Below are positions 12,783 to 23,875 of a stretch of DNA of 64,000 nt, piece after piece. The translations under genes were made by a program, and so were the position numbers. The notes under the pieces were generated by a model. The model was given only the letters and a program-made list of their open reading frames with translations. It was not told the origin of the DNA and made no database searches. Position 1 is the stretch's first letter, and each line of letters opens with the position of its first letter. Source of the DNA: Symbiodinium sp. CCMP2592 (lineage: Eukaryota; Sar; Dinophyceae; Suessiales; Symbiodiniaceae); NCBI GenBank assembly GCA_905221615.1, contig CAJNDT010006190.1, forward strand, positions 186,001 to 250,000. The letters run 5' to 3'.

Positions 12783-13881
12783 ATGGGGCTTCAGCGCCGC
12801 AGTTCATCCCCACTTCTGGTGGGGATCGGAGTCGTGCTGCTGTGGCAAACATGGCCGAGCCAGCAGCATGTCTTCCTCGCAGAACGGGCGCAGCCACGTC
12901 TTGAGCGAACAGCCGTCGTCCCCGAGTGCCAGGGGACGGAGAGGGAATCGCAGCTTTGTAGGCGGAACATGTTCATGGTCCTTGCTGCTGGAGCTGGGCA
13001 GGCAGAGTCAGCTCAGGCTGCGTCCCCCAAAACCATCCTGGTTGCCGGAGCTACTGGCCAGACCGGCAGGCGGATCATCGAAAGGTTGGCCAAAATGGGC
13101 GATGTGTCGGTGATCGGCGGGGTGCGAGACACGGCGAAAGCAGAGAAAGAGCTTGGTAAATCCTCGATTGCTATTCGAGGAGCCATGGTAGACGAGGTCA
13201 AGGCTGTTGACACGAAAGGAGTTTCTCTGAAGCCTTTAGACGTCACCAAGGATTCTGTTGACAAGCTGGCAGAAACTCTGGTTGGCTGCAATGCACTCAT
13301 CATTGCCACCGGTTTCGTCCCCTCGAATCCCTTTGCCATGGGGGCCGAGGCGCATGCCGTCGATAACTTGGGAACCAAGGCCTTGGTAGATGCCGCCAAG
13401 AAGTCAGGCGTTAGCAAGATCGTGCTGGTGTCTTCTATCCTCACGAACGGCCGAGCCTGGGGTCAAGAAAACAGCCCGGGCTTCCAAGTAACGAACGCAT
13501 TCGGCAACGTCTTGGATGAAAAGTTGGAGGCAGAGAAGTACCTGCGTGCATCAGGCATCGACTATACCATCGTCCGACCAGGAGGTCTGAAGTCCACCGC
13601 GCCGGAGACGAACTTGTTCCTCGGAACCTACTGGCAGCGAGTAATGCTTCGTTTAAGTTGAAACCCATGTGAACCCAACCAGTGCATGAATGTATTCTGC
13701 CTTTTCCAATAGGTTCGTTGGCAAGGAGGACACGCTGAACAGCGGAGAGGTCTCCCGAGATCTAGTTGCAGATGTCAGCATTGCGGCGGTGTTTGACGGC
13801 AAGGCTTCCAACAAGGTTGTTGAGATCATCGAAGACGACAAAGCTAAGTCATTGTCACAGAGTGAATGGTTTGTCTTGTAG
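12783..13881 (+). CDS. NAD(P)-binding atypical SDR, plastid-targeted
   Basis: This is an NmrA/atypical short-chain dehydrogenase-like protein. Exon 1 (12783-13633) holds the dinucleotide motif GATGQTGR in TILVAGATGQTGRRI, then ALIIATG, VDNLGTKALVDAA, KIVLVSS and DYTIVRPGG. Exon 2 (13713-13881) gives GKEDTLNSGEVSRDLVADV, a typical continuation of plant and cyanobacterial relatives, and ends SEWFVL. The best join uses a GC donor at 13634 and the AG at 13711-13712, removing 79 nt and keeping frame. The chosen start is MGLQRRSSS; the frame is also open upstream. The first 80 or so residues form a leader. It has a hydrophobic segment (LLVGIGVVLLW), an Arg-containing stretch, then a twin-arginine region (CRRNMFMVLAAG) ending AESAQA before the enzyme. 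I infer import into a complex plastid and possibly the thylakoid lumen. Substrate is unknown. Confidence 0.8.
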
Positions 13882-16800
13882 GTACACCTGCCATGTGCGT
13901 GGTTGTTGAGATGCATATTTATTTGTTTTTCGCTGCTTCAGTGGGTACCACTCGAAGGTGCCATATCTCTGGGAAGAGCCCCGTATAGCTTTTGAAATAT
14001 GGACCTGCGCAGGTCCGGTTGCCGACTATACCCGATGCGTTTGAACGTAGGTGTGAAAACCTTGCAGCGGCTGGCTTCAGTGGGTAGCCAGTCTATTCCC
14101 TGCCGCTCCTATTGCAGCTTGGAAACCGCAGCAGTCTGCCCAGTCAGTGTGCCCGATGTGGCCATGGTCACTTGAAGGAGTGAAGCCAGCAGCGGTTTTC
14201 ATCACCTTCTGATTGGATGTGAGTTGCATTGTTGGTTGCCTTAACTTAACCAGGGATTGCATCGTAGCGCAACATACCAGTGCTTGATTGCATCCTCATG
14301 CAACTTCGGATGGAGCGGAGCCATGGCCGAAACGAAGGGAGGCCGAGGCCCTCCCTGCCTGCCTTCAGGGACGGAGATGCGCGTCTCACCGCCTGTGCCT
14401 GACTTGACCGCAAGTTCCTGAGGCGTGCGGTGTCGGCCGTCTCCCTCGCACTCGTGGCCTTGCTGGCGCTGGGAGTCCGAGACTTGGGAAGTTGCTGCAG
14501 TTGCGGAAGGAAGGTAGGAGGTATGGGGAACTCTTGGGATCGGTGCATCACTTGGAGAGAAAGCAGTTGGAGTTGTGGCTGATGTGTTTGGAGGCGAGGC
14601 CATGGGCATCCTTTGCCATCGGTCGTCGAGCGGCGTGCCTGAGCAGCAGCGCATCACGTGGTCTTCGAATACTTGCAAGACGTGTCGGGTGGTGTGCCGC
14701 CGTGCCTTCAAACTGATAAGTTTCTGGATGTTCTGGCGTCGCAGACTTTCGCAGCTGAGCGAGGTTCCGCCTGGTTCCGCCTGCGCTCGCGGCCGAGGTG
14801 CACCGGCTGAGCCTGTGAGACCGTGTGGAAATCCGCCTGTCCGGCTTCCTTTTCAGGTGAGCAGACCAGACGGCTTCAGCTACACCATGCTGTCACCAGG
14901 CGCCCGCACCCTATCCCTCCCCAAGACGCATTTATTGTGATCTGTTCAGGGTCTGACGGCGTCTCGCCACGAGATGGCCCCGCCCTTTCGCTGCACGTGG
15001 GTTGTGTGACTCTCGATTTTGCATATAGGCGTAGCTGAGAGGAGATGTAATCCTTGATGCTAAGCAGGGTCCTAGATCAGAGGTCCCTCCTTCGGATCGG
15101 TCTCATAGTGGTCTGGTCTGATGTACCGATGTGCGTTGGCATGCTTGGTTCATGCATATACCGTAGATGGCGGATTGGGAGTGTTGTCCGGCTGCACGGC
15201 AGTTGACAGTTCTCCTGCACCGGCTCCCGTCGCGCAAGACAAACACTTCTCGCCGAGGTTCGCTCATATGCCAAGGTTTGGATAAAGTTTCAGACTCAGC
15301 ACCAAAGCAGGCAGAATTAGATGCTTCTTGCAGGCTTCATCATCAAGGTCTACAGGCCTTGAAGCAAAGATCCTCAGCCGAGACCTTCCCAGGTTCACTG
15401 GTCACGTGGACGGCTTTGACGGGCCGGTGTTTGACTCCTCGGCGCTTCGCGGTGCACGGCGTCCGGTAAAGAAGGCGGCCGTGACCTTCAAAGTCTGCCT
15501 GGGAATCGTGTGTGCAACACCCGGGTTGAGGTGATGATAGCGATGTGGTTCCGGTTCGCGAGTGACCCATTGCACCAGGATTACGTGGAAATCGAGTGCA
15601 ATACCGACGACACATTCGCTGCGGGAATGTGGGAGGCTCCACTGTTGCAATCGTGATTTGTGTTCAGTAGCTGTTTGGATCACCTATATGTGCCCGAGGC
15701 ATTACATTTGATGAAGGTCGGCGAGAAGGCGGGACATCTCTGCAGGGGCATCCTTGAAGCAAGCCTGTCGGCGGACTGTAGTGCACTGCTGCTGTCCATG
15801 ATCTCAGACACCGGGTCCTGCAATCTTGCAGGGACGATTCGTACAACCACCTGATCTCAGTTTTGGCGGGGGCAAAGCATCCTTCCAAGGAGTCCTACCG
15901 CTAAGACAGCTTCTGCTGACTGTAGAAATTTGGCCGGATGACAAAGGGCTGCAGACCGCGTAGCGGGGTCACCGCCTTCTAATAGCTGGGATTTGGACGA
16001 GCTTCAGAGCTGGCTTGGTGTTTGCTCTTCCCAAGTGCCCTTGCTTTCTTGCCTTACAGAATTCGTTTGCATCTCGAGATGTCTGCCCTGAGTGTTCTCG
16101 CAGGAGATGAGGACTCCGAGGTGAAGACGGTGCCTGCAGGCGCCACTCTCTACTACGACGTGGAGCTTGTGAGGATTATTCGGCCTTGAAGGCTGAAACG
16201 CTGCCAAAGTGCGGTGACTTTCGGTTCATACTCATGGCTGTCTCTTCAATGAGGGAGAGACAGCCAGTGCAGAGGTCCTTAGAACAAGGATCTTAGTGTT
16301 TAGGGTTTGTTCCTGGCATTTCCTGGCCTAGCAGCGGCAGGGACGGCAAAAAGGCAGTTCTGTTTGGAGGCAAACGGCAAGTGATCAACCCATCCTTGAG
16401 TTTCTGCAGCATCTTAGTGGCATGTGCTCGCAGTCTCCGGGCTCAGAGGTTACCCTTTCGTTGTAGGCCCGTAACAACCCCTGCAGTGCACCCTGTCAAA
16501 GAGGCATTGCAAGGCATTGCAAGGCATCTTTGAAGCACGGCAGAGCACTGCTTCCTTCGCGGGAGCCCTTCGGGGTTCCCAAGTCTTGTCTTCGAAGGAT
16601 GACATGTCATGTCGGGATGCTCGCGCCTGGTACGGCAGCGCGGGAGGCGGGGTTTGCTTGAAACACTTGAGATCGAGACGCAAACCGTCGTCAAAGAGAC
16701 AAAACATGGCTGCTTGCAGCTCACGGCAGTCCCGATTTGGAAAGACATGTTCCTCATCTAGCTCCCTCGTGTGCCGTGACAGAGTTATCGTCTGTAGGGC

Positions 16801-17370
16801 CCGTTCCAATCTTGTCGGTGGATGCCGTTTGCTTTGCCATGTGGTTTAGGTCGATTTCCGGAAAGTCCTCGTGCGTTTTTAGTCATTTCCTACGATGGTA
16901 TGTTCTGCAGCGGCCGTCTGCTCTGGGCCAGGATCGGAGCAGCGCTGTCCCGACCAGCTCAGGCGTGGAGCGACAGAAAGCCAAAGGCAGCTCTTAACTA
17001 TTAGTAGGCTATTTGTAGAGAAGATGGGTGAGAGGAGGCCCGGCCTAAGCTTGTTGCAGCTCTCAGGTCGGCAAGCTGCTGCGCGACTGCCGCACTACCT
17101 GGAGGACGCCGGAATGTGGTGGAAAATGGGGGGGGTTTTCTCTGGCTCGTCTGCAGGATCCACCTCGAGGGTCCTGGTGGCCCTGCCCGGATTGAAGTTC
17201 GCTCACCGCGTCTCAGCAGCAGAGATCCGGTGCAGCTTCTGGATGTAGCTCGTTCGGCAGCACAGGTCTTACGGAGACAAGAAGCTCTTTCGTGGCACCG
17301 TGCGTGCCTCGCTCAGATGTGTTCTCCGGCTGCTTTGTGTATCCAGCCCCTCAAGAACGACGGCCCAAGC
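13882..17370. other. Long intergenic stretch, nothing recognised
   Basis: Several frames of 60-156 codons exist on both strands, for example 14241-14711 (-), 14575-14940 (+) and 16517-16849 (+). None shows a conserved motif, and they overlap each other in antisense. A short direct duplication (GGTTCCGCCT twice) lies near 14764-14785, and GGCATTGCAA is repeated near 16505-16525. I make no gene call. Confidence 0.35.
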
Positions 17371-18566
17371 ATGCTTGTCATGAAACGAAAATCCGAACGG
17401 ACGGTGCCGAATCGCCGGCACCACTGCCACCATCTGTGTCTACTTGTCTGTGGCTCGCTCGCACTCTGCTCGCACGGCCGCGGCACACTGGGCCACATCC
17501 TCTGCTCGGTCAAGCCGGCGGCTGCTTGCACTGCTCCCTCCAACTTCGAGAAGCCTATTCCCGCGAGGTCTTTCCGGCACAGTTGCTCGAGGAGCGGCTT
17601 TTGCAATGACGATGGACCCAGTGATTGCCTGCGGCGTCCCTTTTTGGCACTCGCCGTTTGCGCGGGCTGGGGCCTTCTCAGCAAACCAGCCAGGGCGATG
17701 TCGCAACCGCCTGCCTTCAGAATCAAGGGCTCCTCCAAGCCGATGCCGGCTGTCGGCTACGGCACCTGCTGCCGAGAAAGTGCGCAGGGTCAGCCCTTGA
17801 TAACATCCACGAAGGCGTACCTAGCAGCTGGTGGGAGGCTTATCGACACCGCACAAGGTTATGGCGCCACTTGGACATAGGAGAGGCCATCCGCCAAAGT
17901 GCGGTTCCCAGAGACGACTTGTGGGTGACTTCTAAAGTTCGTGTGCGAGCTTGCAACACCGCGGCAGATGTCGTAAGGGCGGTGAACAAGAGTCTGGAGC
18001 AGTTGGGCCTGGAATACCTTGACCTCATGCTGCTTCATGGCGGGGACGGTTGGGGGATAGGTCCTGAGCGGGATGAGGCCCTTTGGCGCGGCTTGATTGA
18101 GACCCAGCAGGCTGGCAAGGTACGAAGTATCGGAGTCTCCAACCACAACCGTGAGGAAATTGATCGCCTCATCTCAAGCACCGGGGTGACTCCGGCAGTT
18201 AATCAGTTGGAGTTTCATCCCTGGGTCCCGGCCGAGACCCGCGATCTGGTTCGGTGGTGCCAGAGCAAAGGAATTGCCGTGACGGCCTACGGCTCGCTCG
18301 GCGGTTCTCAGAACAAGGCCCGGGGAGAAGCTGCGACAAAGATTGCAGAGAAGTACGGCAAGACCAGCGCACAGGTCTTGCTGCGATGGGCCTTGGACCA
18401 AGGTGTGGCGGTGATACCGGGGGCCAGCAGCGAGCAGCACATCCGCGAAGACTTGGACCTGACAGGCTTCGCACTGGCGTCCGAAGATGTAAAGCTGTTG
18501 GAAAGCGTGGAAGCTCCGACCAACTTCACGCGATGGCACAACTGCAAGACCGGCTGCGCTGCCTGA
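17371..18566 (+). CDS. Aldo-keto reductase, plastid-targeted, one frame break
   Basis: This is a clear aldo-keto reductase, an NADPH-dependent reductase of the (alpha/beta)8 family. It shows MPAVGYGTC, GGRLIDTAQGYG (Asp and Tyr of the active site), DDLWVTSK (Lys), LDLMLLHGGDGW (His), VRSIGVSNHN, VNQLEFHPW, AYGSLGG and VAVIPGAS, and ends NCKTGCAA. Reading is open from 17371 to about 17870, hits TAG at 17878-17880, and continues one frame over from about 17872 to TGA at 18564-18566. One added base near 17870 would give the normal YG-x-x-x-x-IG spacing. So this is a one-base deletion, a sequencing error or a young pseudogene. The start (MLVMKRKSE) precedes a leader with a hydrophobic core (LCLLVCGSLAL), a basic/Ser-rich stretch, and LRRPFLALAVCAGWG ending KPARA, which resembles a twin-arginine thylakoid signal. 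No intron is seen. Confidence 0.8.
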
Positions 18567-18720
18567 ACCCCCCAACGCGGGATGGGATGGCTGTAGCGTT
18601 ACAGCCTGCCTGCTTGATGGTTTAGAATTGTTGCGAGTCCAAATGCAAGATGGCACCAGGAGCATTGGCATGGTGTGTAAACAAAAGTAGGGATCGCAAC
18701 GACGAGTTGGCCATTGAAAA

Positions 18721-19700
18721 GTGAGCTTGAGCAACTCGAAGCATTTTGCTGCGGCCGTCACGGCCCCACAAGACCCTGAGGTCGAATCAAAACTTCTCCT
18801 GGACTTGCATCGGATGTACAGGCGGCAACACTGGAGGGATTCCGGATTTATAGTTTTGGGATGTGTTGGGAGTGAGAGAGCTAGCCGCTGCTCTGTTGAT
18901 ACGGTGATCTCGGTGTCTCGAAGACGGTGTCATCCGGGCTCCGCAGCCTTGCTCGGTGTTTGGCGCCTGCGTCTGCAATCTGTCCATCTTGTCTTTGCAG
19001 CCAGGCTTTGGCCAAGCTGCCCCTGCCACGGGCCAACGTGGACTTGACAGGTGCTGTGGGATTCTGGGAGACGCAAGTCCAGCTTCTTGGTTGTGCCAGA
19101 TGGGAAGGGCGCCCTCTCGGCGCAGTAGCTTCGACGATAGAGCAATATGCACGAAGCCGACCTTATGCTGACGTGATCATGACGGTGTGCATCATGCCCG
19201 TTGAGCGTCACAGGTCAGCTTGCGAGACTAGATCCGGAACCAGGACTGTGGCTGCTTGTAGCACACAGACAGTTTCTCAGAAGATGACGGGACCAGGACT
19301 GCAAAATGTCAGCTGTGGTGTCGACCTTGTGGCCACCGAGGCGCGATCGAGAGTTTCTGAAGCCCCCAGCCCCTCCTCTTCCGGCAAAGCAGGACTTTCC
19401 CATACTTTGTCGTCGTCTCCGTCGTTTGCCTCTTCGACAACTGGCCGTAGCTGTGCCGAGGGCCCGGGCTTGGCCCAAGCTCCAGATCCGAAGACGCACC
19501 TGCTCGATCGCAGCTCAGGTCACCCGCCTTCTCCGCAGCACTTTGCCGTCGCATGCCGCCCGAGCAAGCAGGCCGTAGAAACCGCCGTGGGCAGCGGATG
19601 TTTGTGGAAAACTCTCATCGGGCTGATGCGAGCAGGATCAGCAAGCGCGCGACTTTGGGCGGCCGTGTCCCGGCGGGTGCGGCTGCAGCTGTGAAAGATT
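18721..19700 (+). CDS. Possible multi-exon gene, unknown (tentative)
   Basis: Three + strand stretches read like protein and have plausible splice borders. The first is 18721-18835 (APQDPEVESKLLLDLHRMY). The second is about 19003-19050 (ALAKLPLPRANVDLT after CAG, before GT). The third is about 19140-19213 (QYARSRPYADVIMTV, ending MPVERHR before GT). Further frames at 19318-19380 and 19540-19600 might belong. I recognise no family and cannot show that the frames join. They could be chance open frames in GC-rich DNA. Confidence 0.25.
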
Positions 19701-20520
19701 TTGTCCAGACAGTGAGGGATGTCTGTGATTGCAGATTTTTCTCTTGTGTCATAGAGCAGAGGGACCCGTTTCCAAGATGCTTTCAGGTCGTCGTAAACTC
19801 TGCTCAGCTCCCACTGTTGCCGGACACTCAGGAGAGCAAGTGCTCGTGCTCGCAAGAGCACCAAGGTCAGCGCACTTCCCAAGATGTGGGAAGAGCTTCA
19901 ACACGCTACTTACGTACGAAGCTGATGAAGCTGTTACCACCATAGGGACAAGCGGCTCTTTATTATAGCATTATCCTACTTGAGTCATACATTCATCAAG
20001 ACTGCTATAAACAGCAAGCGCTTTACCAAACTCTGTTGCACCAGAGAAAACCATGTAACACCTAATCCGCTCGTCAGACCCTTTCAAGCAAATTCAAACG
20101 TCGCTAGTGAGCCTCCTGAACAAACATAACTAAACCGCCCTCACCCCCAACCCCCAATTAAGTTGCGCGGAGGTCGTTGGCCTTCGCTTTACCTCGGCTG
20201 CAGAGCCTGGGACACTTAGCCAAGGTCTCCGCTCTCAGCAAGGCGCCCGCAGTGTGTGGTAGGAGGTTCGATGCTATTCCCGAAAGCATCGCGAAGGGTT
20301 CTTCCGTGCGGAGCCCTCGAGAGAAGTACATAGATGACAGACATAGAATCGACTTACATGACTCGATACCTTACTTGACTCACTGACTTGACTCTATCAC
20401 GAAAGCTAGCTCTGTTGAGCTCGCGGGAGTTGCCCTTTAGCAATTTTCACTTGGTCTACCTTGTATTAAGGCACTAGGGCAAAACCAGGGCTTACACCTT
20501 ATCAGGTGGGACGTCCAAGA

Positions 20521-20692
20521 GTTAAGGTGGGGGGGTGGGGGGGAGGAGGGGCCGCCCCCCCCCTCACCTCGCTCATGAAGCATTTTGAAGAGACAAGGTG
20601 TGGTTTCCCCCCGCCTCCCCCCCCCACCTTTAAGGGGGGGGGGCTCCCCCCCCCCCTACCCACAGGTCCCCCCCCCTCCTTCCACAAGGTCC
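20521..20692. repeat. Alternating G and C homopolymer tracts
   Basis: Long runs of G and C alternate (GGGGGGG, CCCCCCCC), including adjacent complementary runs around 20631-20665. Such tracts can form hairpins or G-quadruplexes and are prone to sequencing error. An ORF crossing it (from 20506) encodes mostly Gly/Pro here. Confidence 0.8.
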
Positions 20693-21168
20693 CTGACACC
20701 GGCGGTCATGTACGCACGTGGCCGAACGATGCGCCCGGAACACCGCTGCAGACCTTAGCGCGACGTCCTGAGCAAGCCGCGCGGATGTGCACGAAGAAGA
20801 AGTTCACTATCATCAACGGCCGGAAAGCCCACGCGGTTGATAATTTTGTGGGCGAGCGCTTCTCCCTTGTCTTCTTCCGCTTGCTGCCGCGCTGGTTACG
20901 GAAATGCACGCGTTCCGTGCAGATCCGCAGAGCCCTGCACGATCTCAACTTCCCGCTGCCGCCCACGCCTCCTCAGAGATCCGGCCAAACTGGCGGCCTG
21001 CGCCTGGCAGGCAATACCAGCAGCGCATCAACAGTGAATCGAAAAGTCCAGCACATGCGCACATTCTGGCAACGAGAAGGCACCTGGCCGAGCCGCCGAG
21101 AGTCGCAGCGCCGCTGGAGCGTCAGCGGCAACCTCTGGCACCGCGCCAAAAGGGCTGCCGGTGCCTGA
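20693..21168 (+). CDS. Mobile-element-like ORF fragment
   Basis: The C-terminal 158 or so codons of an open frame read as real protein: FTIINGRKAHAVDNFVGERF, then SLVFFRLLPRWL and ALHDLNFPLPP, followed by a basic, Arg-rich end to TGA at 21168. From memory this pattern recurs in dinoflagellate repeated genes linked to retroelement-like proteins, so I call it a decayed or partial mobile-element gene. That family link is inference. The 5' part is lost in G/C tracts. No reverse transcriptase or integrase motif is present nearby. Confidence 0.35.
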
Positions 21169-21659
21169 CTGGCAGTTGTTGCCAGGACAGCTTTCGGCGT
21201 GGATCCTCTGCTGTGCCAGCGACCTGCTCGAAAAGCCTCCAGAGATTCGCGAACACATGAAGCCCCAGGGATCCCTCCGTTTGCCCCGCAGACATGGTCG
21301 GCTATTAGCACCTTCACTACAAATCAACTTGCACTCCAACCGTAACAGAAACTTGTAACCAGCACGAACCTCCAGATCGCAATGCCAACCCGGTCGTTCC
21401 CGTTACAGCATGGCGGCAGCACCTTCTAACAGAATCTGGCCTGTTGGCTTCTAATATTACGTCTTAGGGTTACAGAATTTGGGATTGAAAATCCAAAGTA
21501 TCTTTCAGCCAGCTGACACTCCATGAAACTGAACCGAACATACCTTGTCGCCTCGGCCTCGTGTTCGACAGTACTCTCATGTCACATGTGTCCCCCGCCT
21601 TACTCAGCCCCAATTGCTCGCAGCTACGCTTCCTCTCCCCTAGCTTTCGTGGCCCTCTT

Positions 21660-21965
21660 CTCAAGTACCTGACTTGACTCTACACTTGACACTTGACTCT
21701 ATGCTATCTCTGTTGAAGCTCATAGCACTTGAACTCTGTTCTTACGTTTACTTACTTACTTACTTACTGAATTTGAACTACTTACTTACTTACCTTACTT
21801 GCCTACTTACTTACTTACTTACTTGACTCTACTTACTTACTTACTTACTTGACTCTATGCTATCTCTATGCTATGAACCTGACTTTGACTCTATGCCTCT
21901 ATGACTGACTCTCTATGCCTCTATGACTTATGCCTCTAATGCCTCTATGACTTACTCTCTACATC
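21660..21965. repeat. CTTA and ACTTGACTCTATG simple repeats
   Basis: CTTA tetranucleotide runs alternate with ACTTGACTCTATGC-type words. The same GACTCTATGA vocabulary reappears at 23620-23870, so one low-complexity family flanks the minisatellite on both sides. Confidence 0.75.
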
Positions 21966-22448
21966 TCGCTATCTAATCTCTCTTCTAAACCCAGCGGTGG
22001 CACCGTCGTCGTCCATCGGGAATGCAACCCTTCACAAGGATAGGTCATTGGGGTTCTTAGGATTCTAGTTCATGTCTTGCTTACGTTCATTCTCCTACCT
22101 TCACTCACCTCTCCAGTTAATTCCTGATGGCATGCTTTTAATGAAGAGAAAACAAGGAAGTGAGGAACGAAAGGACGCGTGTTTCACTTCATTAAAACAC
22201 ATGACACAGAGAATTAGTACTGGAGATAGGTGTAGAGGGATTTGTACTAGATTCTAGTTGTCTCTCAAGGACCTATATCTTTCTTACCGCTCTTCGCTCC
22301 TAAATCCTAAATCCTGTTCCGTTGAAATTAACTGGCGTCTGCTTCGTTTAATTAAATTACAATGGAGCGAAATGAAATGGAGTGAAGCGTGAATTTAATT
22401 CAACGAAACAAAGAGACGCCATTTAATGAAACGAAACAGTAGTGGAAC

Positions 22449-23140
22449 TCTCGAGCGCCCAAACGCTAGGTAAAGTTACACATTTTAGGCGTCCCGCGCA
22501 ACCCTTCCCAGGGATTGGCCACCTCGAGCGCCCAAACGCTAGGTAAAGTTACACATTTTAGGCGCGCGGCGCAACCCTTCACAGGGATTGGAACTCTCGA
22601 GCGCCCAAACGCTAGGTAAAGTTACACATTTTAGGCGTCCCGCGCAACCATTCCTAGGGATTGGCCACCTCGAGCGCCCAAACGCTAGGTAAAGTTACAC
22701 ATTTTAGGGTTCCCACGCAACCATTCACAGGGATTCGCTTCCTCGGGCGTTCAAACGCTAGGTAAAGTTACACATTTTGCGGGCGCCGCGCAACCCTTCA
22801 CAGGGTTTGGGTGCATTGACGTGCATTTTGCAACCCTTCACAGGGATTGGCATTTTGCAACCCTTCACAGGGATTGGCATGGTCGAACGCACGAACGCTA
22901 GGTAAAGTTGCATTTTTTTATGTGCATTGAGATGAATTTTGCAACCCTTCACAGGGATTGGCGTGGTCGAACGCACGAACACGAGGTAAAGTTTCATTTT
23001 TTATGTGCATTGAGATGAATTTTGCAACACTTCACAGGGATTGGCGTGGTCGAACGCACGAACGCGAGGTAAAGTTTCATTTTTTTATGTGCATTGGGGT
23101 GAATCTTGCAACCCTTCACAGAGATTGGCGTTGTCGAGTG
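22449..23140. repeat. 73-74 bp minisatellite
   Basis: Units begin with CTCGAGCGCCCAAACGCTAG at 22449, 22523, 22596, 22669 and (changed) 22742, giving periods of 74, 73, 73 and 73. Each carries GGTAAAGTTACACATTTTAG and GCAACCCTTCACAGGGATTG; the latter holds a small inverted repeat (CCCTTCACAGGG). After 22800 the units become shorter and rearranged but keep these blocks to about 23130. The units are contiguous, with no unique spacers. Function is unknown. Confidence 0.85.
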
Positions 23141-23149
23141 TTCGAACTA

Positions 23150-23434
23150 GTACTAGGACTACTACTACCACTACCACTACTACAACTACTATTACTACTA
23201 CTACTACTGCTACTACTACGACTACTACAAAAGAATACTACTACTACTACTACTACTACTACTAGTACCACAACAACAACTACAACAACTACTACTGCTA
23301 CTACGACTACGACTGCGACTACGACGACGACGACGACTACTACAACTACTACGACTATCACTACTATCACTACAACTAGTACTGGTACTGCTAGTACTAT
23401 TACTACTACTACTACTACTACTACTACTGCGACA
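23150..23434. repeat. ACT trinucleotide array
   Basis: ACT triplets with ACC, GCT, ACG and AGT variants run for about 285 bp directly after the minisatellite. Reading frames through it give poly-Thr, poly-Tyr/Leu or poly-Val/Ser and are not genes. Confidence 0.9.
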
Positions 23435-23619
23435 TAAAGTGACCATGCATAGAGTCATAGAGTCACGTTGAAACCACAGTAATCAGGGATGTCCATATAG
23501 TGAGGTTCCGGAGCTAGGAAAGGAAGACTTCTGCGTCATGTTGGACTGTACCCTAAACCCGCTAAACCTGAACATTAGTGTTCATAGAGTGAACTACATC
23601 GAGTCAAGTGCGTGGCACA

Positions 23620-23875
23620 TAGATGACTCCATGACTCTATGACTCTTTCTCACTCTGACGCTATGACTCTATAACACTGTGACTCTATGATTCTGTCTCA
23701 CTGTGACTCTATGACTCTTTGAACTATGACTTGTGCTTGACATGTACTCGACTCTATTTCTCGATGACTCTATGAACTATGACTTGTACGACTCTTGACT
23801 GTATGTGACACTCCGACTCTGTGACTCCGTGCTTTTGACTCGGTGACTCTATGACCCTATACACTGGATTCTATG
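23620..23875. repeat. GACTCTATGA-type degenerate repeat
   Basis: Words such as ATGACTCTATGACTC and CTGTGACTC repeat irregularly for about 250 bp, related to the words at 21660-21965. Confidence 0.7.

Noticed and set aside
13013-13444. 143-codon reverse frame under the SDR
   Set aside because: It is the antisense shadow of a clear NAD(P)-binding exon.
22449-23140. CRISPR-like regular repeats
   Set aside because: Units are contiguous 73-74 bp copies that are similar throughout, with no unique spacers and no cas genes; a minisatellite explains them.
22958-23458. Poly-Thr, poly-Val and poly-Ser ORFs
   Set aside because: They are translations of the ACT array.
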